Assembly (NCBI GenBank): GCA_021827285.1
Contig: JAKAWM010000007.1
Location: 1-17,532, forward strand
DNA length: 17,532 nucleotides
Reading direction: 5' to 3'
Source: Actinomycetes bacterium
GTDB taxonomy: Bacteria; Actinomycetota; Acidimicrobiia; Acidimicrobiales; Palsa-688
In this document: one piece after another, positions 6,767 to 12,676 of the stretch
Layout of the letters: each line of letters opens with the position of its first letter
How positions within the stretch are numbered: the first letter of the stretch is position 1
Made by a program: the position numbers and the translations under genes
Notes under the pieces: generated by a model
What the model was told of the DNA's origin: nothing
What the model saw: the letters and a program-made list of their open reading frames with translations, nothing else
Databases searched by the model: none

Positions 6767-7120
6767 CTAATATGACCGTCCGGCGACAGCCGGCTCGGGC
6801 TCGGCCGGGAACAGCTCCTCGATCCCGCCCAGCCCGTGTTTCTCGGCACCCGCACGACCAAAAAAGGCGTGGCTGATCTCCCGTTCAGCCGCGATCCGCC
6901 GGCACCTGGCCAGCACGGCTACATAAGTACAAGCGAGCGGCAGCAAAGCCACCACAGCCCACCAGGCCGCGCTCGCCCCGGTGACCACGGCCACAGCCAG
7001 GCAAAGCATCAGCGCGCCGGCCAGAGCCGCCATCACCTGGCGTTGGCGGGCAACCGCACCGCGGCTCACGGCAACCCGTCTAACCAACGGCGTTTGCCCC
7101 GTAATTGAAACTAACCCCAT
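6767..7120 (-). CDS. Small two-helix membrane protein of unknown function
   Basis: A 117-residue protein not recognised as a named family. A basic N-terminus (residues 14-28, rich in Arg) precedes two hydrophobic helices (about 29-50 and 52-71) separated by a very short turn. A basic, then acidic, soluble tail contains RRIAAEREISHAFFGRAG. The positive-inside rule suggests both ends face the cytosol. The start is ATG 7120 with GGGAAG about 8 nt upstream; the longer open frame to 7195 adds a non-conserved Arg-rich leader. The Shine-Dalgarno lies in a small hairpin, TGGGA-AGA-TCCCA, directly before the ATG. It converges on the SCP2 gene, and its upstream region (7121-7396) is noticeably less GC-rich than its surroundings. 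Confidence 0.72.
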   Translation of the reverse strand: MGLVSITGQTPLVRRVAVSRGAVARQRQVMAALAGALMLCLAVAVVTGASAAWWAVVALLPLACTYVAVLARCRRIAAEREISHAFFGRAGAEKHGLGGIEELFPAEPEPAVAGRSY

Positions 7121-7396
7121 TTGGGATCTTCCCAGCCCACCACGCCCGCGGTGGGACCACAATCGGTACTCTTGCACAGCACAAAACCCCCTCAAAGAGG
7201 CACCTGCGCACCCAGCAGTGCGAGTGCAACGTGCATTGCGGCGGTACTAGGCCGATCTGTTCCTAATCGGGCAACATACATACCCCAGCCGTGCCCCGTC
7301 AAGTGAAGCTCCCAATATTGTCCATCCAACCAACGGCGGGGGCGACGGTCACCGACTTTGGGTGACCATGCCAGCCCCTTGCGTGGCCGAGCGGTC
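7121..7396. other. Intergenic stretch with lower GC, no gene seen
   Basis: 276 nt between the membrane-protein start and the dtd stop. No open frame with family-like sequence was found on either strand. It must hold the promoter of the membrane-protein gene on the minus strand, but no convincing -35/-10 pair was seen. The only clear structure is the hairpin at 7347-7367. Confidence 0.6.
7347..7367 (-). terminator. Perfect 7-bp inverted repeat downstream of dtd
   Basis: GGTCACC (7347-7353) and GGTGACC (7361-7367) form a perfect 7-bp stem with a 7-nt loop, 29 nt past the dtd stop. No T-tract follows. It may be a terminator for the dtd operon or a protein-binding palindrome. Confidence 0.4.
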
Positions 7397-7834
7397 CTAC
7401 ACCTCCACCATCAGGGTCACGGGGCCCTCGTTTATCAGCCTGACCTGCATAGTGGCGCCGAACCGGCCGGTGGCGACCTCGGCGCCCCCCGAACGCAGCT
7501 GGTCTACGAGCCTCTGTACCAGGGGCTCAGCCAGGGCAGGGGGCGCCGCACCGGCAAAGGACGGCCGCCGGCCCCGGCTGGTGTCGGCATACAGGGTGAA
7601 CTGGCTGACCACCAGCAAGGGTAAACGCAGCTCCGCCGCCGAACGGTTCATGTTCCCGGCATCGTCGGCAAAGATACGCAGCTGCCAGAGCTTGGCGGCC
7701 ATTCGGTCGGCCGTTCCCAGACTGTCGCCGGCAGTCACCCCGACCAAGGCGCACAGGCCCGTGCCGATGCGACCGACGACCTCGTTCCCGACGGCGACCG
7801 AGGCTTCGGAGACCCGCTGCACGAGGGCACGCAC
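7397..7834 (-). CDS. dtd: D-aminoacyl-tRNA deacylase
   Basis: A 145-residue cytosolic enzyme that hydrolyses D-amino acids, and glycine wrongly loaded on tRNA-Ala, from tRNA. Both family signatures are present: SQFTLYADTSRGRRPSF (77-93) and the cross-subunit Gly-cisPro motif in NEGPVT (135-140). The N-terminus MRALVQRVSEASVAV is the usual Dtd opening, which fixes the GTG start at 7834. Dtd acts as a homodimer, and the length matches the family exactly. It is the last gene of a minus-strand run (70-residue protein, PPOX, GNAT, hydrolase remnant, dtd). Its first 100 nt overlap the out-of-frame tail of the hydrolase remnant, suggesting the remnant's decay or fusion created this junction. Confidence 0.97.
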   Translation of the reverse strand: MRALVQRVSEASVAVGNEVVGRIGTGLCALVGVTAGDSLGTADRMAAKLWQLRIFADDAGNMNRSAAELRLPLLVVSQFTLYADTSRGRRPSFAGAAPPALAEPLVQRLVDQLRSGGAEVATGRFGATMQVRLINEGPVTLMVEV

Positions 7835-7974
7835 GCCGGGAGCTTAACGGCTTCGCGCCCCGTGAGGCGGGCGACGGCCACGACCTCGCGGCCCAGCGAC
7901 TCGAGCCGGGGAGTGACCAAGTGCCAGTACCACGAGCTGTGCTCTGAACCGTGGATCAGCACGTGAGTTGCCAT
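7735..7974 (-). pseudogene. Truncated alpha/beta hydrolase (N-terminal remnant)
   Basis: The open frame of 79 codons starts at ATG 7974 with MATHVLIHGSEHSSWYWHLV, the first strand and oxyanion loop (HG) of an alpha/beta hydrolase. It continues PRLESLGREVVAVA to about residue 36. After that the similarity stops, and the rest is Arg/Ser-rich sequence read out of frame through the start of dtd. The nucleophile elbow and the catalytic Asp and His are all missing, so the product cannot be a working hydrolase. Intact relatives are about 230-260 residues. The start is 14 nt after the GNAT stop, so the gene was once an operon member. Deletion of its 3' part next to dtd is the simplest explanation. 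It may still be translated and couple ribosomes into dtd. Confidence 0.72.
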
Positions 7975-7988
7975 AAGCCGGTCACCAC

Positions 7989-8570
7989 CTATCTTCTGAT
8001 AGGCCTAGAGGTCTCCGCCCAAACCACTTCTCCGCCTTCCATCAACCCGGTGGGCGACAGGCCCAGATGGGCTGCTACTGAGGCCGAGGCGGAATGCTCA
8101 GGGTGGACATGGGCGGTGAAGTTCCGCACGCCTTGGCGCCAGAGCCACTGCTTCATCATCCAGGCCGCGCTCTTGGCAAGCCCGCGGCCCTGGTACGTCG
8201 CAACGATCACCCACGCCAGCTCGGCAACGACGCCTTCTCGGCCATGGCGGACCGTGGCCTGAACGTAGCCCACCGCCTCGCCGCCACGCTCCCTCACCAC
8301 CCAGTTGGACCATCGCTCGTCGCCAGCCGGAGACCAGCCCTTCGCCTGCCGTTCGTAGCGGGCGCGGAGCCCCTCCAGGGTCGGCGGTGAGCCACCCGTG
8401 TACCTGTACAGGCCCGGGTCGCTCAGGGCCAGTACCATTTCCTCGGCGTGAGCCGTCCGTAGAGGTTCCAGGACGAGGCAGTTCCCCCCAAGCAAGGGGG
8501 CCTCGGCCAGTTGGGACAGGACCTCGAACTTGTCAACAGTCGCCGGGGCGGCCGGCCCAGGACGTCTCAT
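7989..8570 (-). CDS. GNAT family N-acetyltransferase
   Basis: A 193-residue acetyl-CoA-dependent acyltransferase of the RimJ/RimL-like GNAT branch. The N-terminal strand reads LVLEPLRTAHAEEM (about 32-45), the substrate loop ALSDPGLYRYTGG follows, and central strands carry WVVRERGGEAVGYVQATV. The acetyl-CoA motif A is ELAWVIVATYQGRGLAKSAA, with QGRGLA as the pyrophosphate loop. The last segment, NFTAHVHPEHSASASVAAHLGL, is the usual 'N-SxxVxxxLGF'-like helix. The substrate is unknown; the family acetylates protein N-termini, amines or antibiotics. ATG 8570 overlaps the PPOX stop as TGATG (1 nt), which is strong evidence for this start and for translational coupling; the TTG at 8588 is unlikely. 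Confidence 0.9.
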   Translation of the reverse strand: MRRPGPAAPATVDKFEVLSQLAEAPLLGGNCLVLEPLRTAHAEEMVLALSDPGLYRYTGGSPPTLEGLRARYERQAKGWSPAGDERWSNWVVRERGGEAVGYVQATVRHGREGVVAELAWVIVATYQGRGLAKSAAWMMKQWLWRQGVRNFTAHVHPEHSASASVAAHLGLSPTGLMEGGEVVWAETSRPIRR

Positions 8571-9094
8571 CACGAGAACGACCAGCAAGTGTGCCGCGGG
8601 CCGATGATGTCGTTGGTGCCCCAGCCGTACACCGCAGTCGGGGTTATCTGGTATGGCTCGTAGGGGGGAGGCCCGGCCGCCGGGGCGGCATAAGGGGCAT
8701 CGAACCCGCCTCCCACGACCGTCACTGGCCAGTCGTACTTGGAGCGGTAAGCGTCAGCAACCTGCTCCAGGGTGGCGCCCGCCTGAACCGGCAAGGCCGT
8801 GCCCTCAATCACGATGTGCATGTCGTCGGCCATGATGGCGACCGAGCACCTGGGGTCGGCCCGCAGGTTCTGCCCCTTCCTAGCGGTCGGCGTCGATGTG
8901 GTGAACAACGCCTCGCCCGCCCAGACGGCCAGCACCGGGCGGGTGTGGGGCCGGCCGCTTGGGTGCACAGTGGTGAAGAAGTAGAACCGAGCGGCATCGA
9001 TGCGAGCCTGGGCCTCCTCCCAGGGCATCGGCGTAACGTCGTGACCTTGGGGGTCGAGCAGCCTGGTGAGCGGCTGCACTCGGTTGGTGTTCAT
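8570..9094 (-). CDS. Pyridoxamine 5'-phosphate oxidase-fold (PPOX) flavin/F420-type protein
   Basis: A 174-residue split-barrel protein. The core shows FYFFTTVHPSGRPHTRPVLA (36-55), then WAGEALFTTSTPTARKGQNL, where ARKGQNL is the phosphate-binding segment, then RCSVAIMADDMHIVIEGTAL. It ends with YGWGTNDIIGPRHTCWSF, resembling the C-terminal (R)WRF motif of the family. These proteins bind FMN, F420 or heme and reduce or shelter small molecules; which cofactor applies is not clear. The start is ATG 9094 with AGAGAGGA 4 nt upstream; the longer frame to 9148 is not supported. It lies between the 70-residue gene (50-nt gap) and GNAT (1-nt overlap). Confidence 0.85.
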   Translation of the reverse strand: MNTNRVQPLTRLLDPQGHDVTPMPWEEAQARIDAARFYFFTTVHPSGRPHTRPVLAVWAGEALFTTSTPTARKGQNLRADPRCSVAIMADDMHIVIEGTALPVQAGATLEQVADAYRSKYDWPVTVVGGGFDAPYAAPAAGPPPYEPYQITPTAVYGWGTNDIIGPRHTCWSFS

Positions 9095-9144
9095 CGGTCC
9101 TCTCTTGATGAGCTGCGTTACGTGGTGAAAAGGACGCCCAGCGG

Positions 9145-9357
9145 TCAACGAGCTTGCCAGGCCGCCATCAACCTGTCCTCGCGGACGCGGCCGGAAAGAC
9201 CGGCCCAGAGGGTGCTGCAGCCAGAAAGCCAGCGCGAGGGCCGGCGGGCCGAGCGCGCCTCCCTGGCGGTGCGGTGCTGCCAGTACAGGCGCTCGAGCTG
9301 GCGTTGGCGGTCTTCTTCGAGGGCCATGAGGGAACCGAGGGACCAGTACGGGAGCAT
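9145..9357 (-). CDS. Small basic protein, 70 residues, unknown function
   Basis: A short gene recognised mainly from its start: AGGAGG lies 7 nt upstream of ATG 9357, the strongest Shine-Dalgarno seen in this window. The product is Arg/Trp-rich and mostly predicted helical (MALEEDRQRQLERLYWQHRT, residues 11-30), with no membrane segment and no cysteine pair. It resembles in general style the small helical basic proteins that are common and uncharacterised in actinobacteria; no family is claimed. It heads the minus-strand operon PPOX-GNAT-(hydrolase remnant)-dtd, and its start is 35 nt from the ECF sigma remnant on the other strand. Confidence 0.68.
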   Translation of the reverse strand: MLPYWSLGSLMALEEDRQRQLERLYWQHRTAREARSARRPSRWLSGCSTLWAGLSGRVREDRLMAAWQAR

Positions 9358-9392
9358 TTCGAGCCTCCTAGCTGGCCGGGGCGTGCCCGGCG

Positions 9393-9809
9393 GTGTGGCT
9401 CGAACCCTACCCTGACCAGTGGCTCGGCCCCCGGCCCGCTGGTTCCCCCGAGGCCCGCTATGAACAGCGCGAAAGCCTCGAGCTCGCGTTCATTGCCGCC
9501 CTCCAACAGCTGCCCCCGCTCCAGCGGGCAGCGCTGATCCTGCGCGAGGTGCTGGGATTTTCGGCTCAAGAGGTGGCCGAACAGGTAGGGACGTCGGTGC
9601 CAGCGGTCACCAGCGCGCTCCAGCGCGCCCGGGCAGCGACCGAGCGCCGAGTGCCCCGGCCGAGCCAACAGGCCACCTTGCGCTCCCTCGGGGACGAGCG
9701 GACGCGCGAGCTGGTCGGATCGTACGTGGCTGCTCTCGAGCGGGCGTCGTGCTCAGGGGTGGGCACGGCCAGCACGGCGGCTGGCGCATGGGGCACGGCC
9801 AGCCTGTAG
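9393..9809 (+). pseudogene. ECF sigma factor remnant (region 4 only)
   Basis: Translation from 9393 gives WLEPYPDQWL followed by RESLELAFIAALQQLPPLQR, AALILREVLGFSAQEVAEQV and TSVPAVTSALQRARA. This is the region 4 helix-turn-helix of an ECF sigma factor of the SigG/SigJ-like type with a C-terminal SnoaL-like extension. The whole region 2, which binds the -10 element and core polymerase, is missing upstream. After ELVGSYVAALERA the frame turns into low-complexity sequence, and no SnoaL-like domain follows. With both ends lost, it cannot act as a sigma factor. The GTG at 9393 has no ribosome binding site. It lies between the divergent 70-residue gene and the PAP2 gene, so the deletion endpoint is right at the 70-residue gene's leader. 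Confidence 0.78.
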
Positions 9810-9891
9810 CTCGCGGGGAGCACCCGGCACCCGCCGGCGAGCCGGGAAGTCGGGCACGGGGACCGGCTACCTTGCCCACCGGGCGCACCAC

Positions 9892-9897
9892 TAGGCT
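9892..9897 (+). promoter_or_regulatory. Possible leaderless -10 (TAGGCT) before the PAP2 gene
   Basis: TAGGCT fits TANNNT and ends 8 nt before ATG 9906, one base further than at the other leaderless starts here. No Shine-Dalgarno is present. Weaker support than the mca, SCP2, FAH and imuA cases. Confidence 0.35.
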
Positions 9898-9905
9898 GCG
9901 GCCCC

Positions 9906-10727
9906 ATGGCTCTGGTCGTCGACGAACCCGCTTTTTCGCGACCGCCCGCTACCGACGAGCCACTGCCTGCCCAACGCAGCCCACTCCTGCTCGAGCTTGG
10001 GATCGTCGTTTGCTTGGTATGGATCTACGACTGGCTGCAGAACCTGGCGCCGCTCCGAAAAGGGCTGGCGTTACATCACGCGACGCTCGTTCTTTCCTTC
10101 GAGCAGCACTATGGCATTGCGCTGGAGAGGTCGCTCGACCATTGGCTCATGGCCCACCCATCGCTGGCCGGCATCGCGTCGAACTTTTACGACAACGCTA
10201 TCTTTGCCGTGACCCTCGGGCTCGTGGCCGTAACGTGGTGGCGCCGGCCCGACCTTTACCGGCCGCTACGAAATTACCTGGTTCTTGCCAACCTAATTGG
10301 ATTTGCAGTCTTTTGGGCCTACCCCCTGGCGCCGCCACGCATGCTGGCCGGCTTTTACGACGTAGTGGAAAAATACCCGGGTATCGGTGGTTGGCACAAC
10401 GAACTGATATCCCACGCCGACCAGTTGGCGGCCATGCCCTCCATGCATCTGGCCTGGGCGGTGTGGTGCTCGATCGTGGTCTGGCGCCTCTGGGGCCGGG
10501 GCCGCGCCCGCTGGCTGATCGCCTTCTTGGCCGTGCTCTACCCTGCCAGCACAGCATGGGTCGTTATGGCCACGGCCAACCACTTCTTGCTCGACGTCCT
10601 CGCCGGCGCCGCTACCACCGGGGTCTCGGTCCTGGCCGTGGAGCTCGGCTTGCCTCTCTTACGGCAGGTCCCGGTGGTCGAGGCCTACCAACGGTCGTGG
10701 ACGAGGGGCCGGACCACCTCGTCGTAA
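9906..10727 (+). CDS. PAP2-superfamily membrane phosphatase/phosphotransferase
   Basis: A 273-residue polytopic membrane protein of the PAP2 (Aur1/inositolphosphotransferase-like) group. Several hydrophobic segments (about 27-45, 98-112, 123-142, 182-196, 203-220 and 228-250) surround the active-site motifs PSMH (178-181; His181) and ATANHFLLDVLAG (222-234; His226 and Asp230), in the spacing of PAP2 motifs C2 and C3. The C1 motif (KxxxxxxRP) is only partly visible, as WRRPDLYRPLRN (112-123). The family removes or transfers phosphate groups on lipid or inositol head groups. The substrate here could be a phosphatidylinositol-type or polyprenyl phosphate lipid. Its last 43 nt overlap the 3' end of the aldo-keto reductase gene on the opposite strand. 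Confidence 0.88.
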   Translation: MALVVDEPAFSRPPATDEPLPAQRSPLLLELGIVVCLVWIYDWLQNLAPLRKGLALHHATLVLSFEQHYGIALERSLDHWLMAHPSLAGIASNFYDNAIFAVTLGLVAVTWWRRPDLYRPLRNYLVLANLIGFAVFWAYPLAPPRMLAGFYDVVEKYPGIGGWHNELISHADQLAAMPSMHLAWAVWCSIVVWRLWGRGRARWLIAFLAVLYPASTAWVVMATANHFLLDVLAGAATTGVSVLAVELGLPLLRQVPVVEAYQRSWTRGRTTSS

Positions 10728-11671
10728 GCCGCCCTGATAGCCTCGGCCGACACTTGGGGCAGAGGGGGGCGGTTACCGGCCGCCGCGTTGGCCAGCGCCT
10801 GTTCGGGCCGGCGGGCACCCGGGATCACCGTCGTCACGCCGGGCGCATCGATGCACCAGCGCAGCGCCACCTCGGGGAGCGACCAACCCTCAGGAACGGC
10901 GGTTTCAGCCAACCGGCGGGCGACGGCCACACCCGTGTCGTAGGGTACCCCGGAAAAAGTTTCGCCCATATCGAACGCTTCGCCGTGACGGTTGTAACTG
11001 CGGTGATCATTCGGGGCAAATTGGGTGCCTTCATGGTAACGCCCGGAAAGCAGCCCCGACGCCAGGGGGACACGCACTATCACGCCCACGCCCGCCTCAG
11101 CGCATGCGGGCAGCAACTTTTCCAATGGTTTCAACCGGAAGGCGTTGAATATCACCTGCACGGTGGCGACCCCTGGGCGCTGGATGGCCCGCAAACCTTG
11201 GGCGACTGTTTCGACCGAAACGCCGTAAGCCCCGAGCAGCCCTTCGCTCACCATCTGGTCGAGAGCGTCGAACACCCGGTCGTCCTCGTAAACCCCATCC
11301 GGAGGGCAGTGCAGCTGGGTGAGCGGTACGGTCTGGAGACCGAGGTTGTCCCGGCTCCTCTCGGTCCATGCCCGCAAGGCGGCCGGCGTGTAATTTGCCG
11401 GGTCCTGGGCGACGCGCCGGCCGCATTTGGTGGCTACCGTGACCCCCGCCTCAGGCCTTTCCACTAAGAACTTGCCCACAAAGCGCTCGCTGCGCCCGTC
11501 CCCGTAGACGTCGGCCGTGTCGAAGAAATTGACTCCGGCATCGGCGGCCGCGTGCAATATCGCCATGGCTTGGGCGTCGCTCACATCGCCCCAGTCAGCC
11601 CCGAGCTGCCAGCAGCCGAGCCCGACGACGCTCACTTGACGGCCGGTCTTACCTAGTGTGCGATGCTCCAT
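10685..11671 (-). CDS. Aldo/keto reductase
   Basis: A 328-residue NADPH-dependent oxidoreductase of the AKR superfamily, a cytosolic (beta/alpha)8 barrel. The catalytic tetrad is visible: Asp51 and Tyr56 in FFDTADVYG, Lys82 in VATKCG and His121 in LTQLHCPP. The cofactor tail motif IPGARRPEQALANAAA occurs near the C-terminus. It most resembles the AKR11/general-stress-protein-69 style of reductase, which reduces aldehydes and keto-sugars; no specific substrate is claimed. The start is ATG 11671, 5 nt after the FAH stop, with GAGGG 3 nt upstream; the earlier frame to 11716 overlaps the FAH gene. It forms an operon with the FAH-family gene and converges on the PAP2 gene with overlapping 3' ends. 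Confidence 0.95.
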   Translation of the reverse strand: MEHRTLGKTGRQVSVVGLGCWQLGADWGDVSDAQAMAILHAAADAGVNFFDTADVYGDGRSERFVGKFLVERPEAGVTVATKCGRRVAQDPANYTPAALRAWTERSRDNLGLQTVPLTQLHCPPDGVYEDDRVFDALDQMVSEGLLGAYGVSVETVAQGLRAIQRPGVATVQVIFNAFRLKPLEKLLPACAEAGVGVIVRVPLASGLLSGRYHEGTQFAPNDHRSYNRHGEAFDMGETFSGVPYDTGVAVARRLAETAVPEGWSLPEVALRWCIDAPGVTTVIPGARRPEQALANAAAGNRPPLPQVSAEAIRAAYDEVVRPLVHDRW

Positions 11672-11676
11672 TGCCC

Positions 11677-12525
11677 TCAGTTCCTTTCGTCTTCTCGCCG
11701 GCACAAGTTCCGGCACTCCCCCACCCCGGCCACTTTCGAGACAAGCACGTTACCGTCTTGGAGGTACCGGGGCGGCTCCCGCCAATGCCCGCAGCCGCCC
11801 GGAGTACCACTGGAAATGACATCACCCGGGTGAAGGGTCATGGCACCGGATATATAAGAGATTAGCTCGGCCGGGCCGAAAACCATGTCATCGGTGCTGC
11901 CCTCCTGTACCCGCTCCCCATCGACTTCGCAATAAAGAGCCATACCGGCCTCGCTCACGGTCTGGTCGTCCCGGGTCACGAGCCACGGCCCAAAGGGCGT
12001 CGCGGCGTCGAATGTCTTGCCCTGGAGGAACTGGCTGGTGCGGTACTGCCAGTCCCGCATGCTCACGTCGTTTATGACGGCGTACCCTGCGACGGCCGAA
12101 GCGGCATTCGAGACATCTGCTCCCTTCACCGTCGCACCGATGACGACAGCCAGCTCCACCTCCCAATCGATCGCCTGGGAGGTGCGCGGCAAGACGATGT
12201 CGTCGTGGGCGCCAGTGAGCGCGGACGCGTACTTGGCGAATAAAGTCGGGTGCGCGGGTGGCGCCATGCCCTGTTCCATCAGGTGGGTGCGGTAGTTGAG
12301 GCCCACGCAGATGATCTTTCCCGGACGGGGCACGACGGGGGCATAGCTAACGCTGGCCAAATCGTGGCGCCGACCCTGGGCCCCTTCAGCCATGCCAACC
12401 CAGCCAGGCTGGCGTAGCAGCACCCCAACGTCAGGAGCGGCCAGCTCCACGGCCTCGCCTGCTCCCTCTTCGATCCGCACGGCGGTCGTCGAGCCATCGC
12501 CCAAGCGGATAGTGGCCAGCTTCAC
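11677..12525 (-). CDS. Fumarylacetoacetate hydrolase (FAH) family protein
   Basis: A 282-residue metal-dependent enzyme of the FAH superfamily, which hydrolyses C-C bonds of acylpyruvates or decarboxylates or isomerises catechol-pathway intermediates. The core starts at KIICVGLNYRTHLMEQG (70-86). The metal ligands are Glu122 and Glu124 in DWEVELAVVIG and Asp153 in NDVSMRDWQ. GKTFDAATPFGPWLVT (169-184) and the closing SSGTPGGCGHW (238-248) are family-typical. The start is GTG 12525 with no Shine-Dalgarno but with TACCCT 7 nt upstream, so the mRNA is probably leaderless. The aldo-keto reductase gene follows after 5 nt. A role in degrading aromatic or sugar-acid compounds is plausible but not shown. 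The C-terminal tail is short and rich in Cys and Arg (CRNLCRREDERN). Confidence 0.94.
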   Translation of the reverse strand: MKLATIRLGDGSTTAVRIEEGAGEAVELAAPDVGVLLRQPGWVGMAEGAQGRRHDLASVSYAPVVPRPGKIICVGLNYRTHLMEQGMAPPAHPTLFAKYASALTGAHDDIVLPRTSQAIDWEVELAVVIGATVKGADVSNAASAVAGYAVINDVSMRDWQYRTSQFLQGKTFDAATPFGPWLVTRDDQTVSEAGMALYCEVDGERVQEGSTDDMVFGPAELISYISGAMTLHPGDVISSGTPGGCGHWREPPRYLQDGNVLVSKVAGVGECRNLCRREDERN

Positions 12526-12532
12526 CGCGCCC

Positions 12533-12538
12533 AGGGTA
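12533..12538 (-). promoter_or_regulatory. Leaderless -10 hexamer TACCCT before the FAH gene
   Basis: On the minus strand TACCCT fits TANNNT and ends exactly 7 nt before GTG 12525. The intervening sequence is GGGCGCG, which lacks a Shine-Dalgarno match. The remainder of the 151-nt gap up to the imuB stop shows no gene. Confidence 0.5.
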
Positions 12539-12676
12539 GTCCCGAACGGGCGGAGACCTCAGAGCCCGAGGACGCCTGGGCCGCCGAGGGCCGAGGACAC
12601 CGGGCCCGAGCCGGCCTACCATCGAACGTAGCGTTATGAGAGCCTTCCAAGGCGGGCTGGCCCAGAGCTCAGGTGA

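Noticed and set aside
7380..7396. tRNA-like string GCGTGGCCGAGCGGT
   Set aside because: It resembles the start and D-arm of a tRNA-Ser/Leu, but there is no acceptor or T-arm partner, and the following bases are the dtd 3' coding end.
8387..9415. Plus-strand open frame of 342 codons
   Set aside because: It is antisense to the PPOX, GNAT and 70-residue genes, which have recognisable domains, coupled starts and Shine-Dalgarno sequences. The composition is typical of a GC-rich shadow frame.
9749..11467. Long plus-strand open frame of 572 codons
   Set aside because: It runs across the PAP2 gene in another frame and antisense to the aldo-keto reductase. Its translation is Arg/Gly/Pro/His-rich with no family motif, while both real genes show complete catalytic motifs.
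12604..12676. Possible tiny plus-strand peptide MRAFQGGLAQSSGD in the FAH-imuB gap
   Set aside because: Only 14 codons, no Shine-Dalgarno or -10, and nothing downstream on that strand to be controlled by it.
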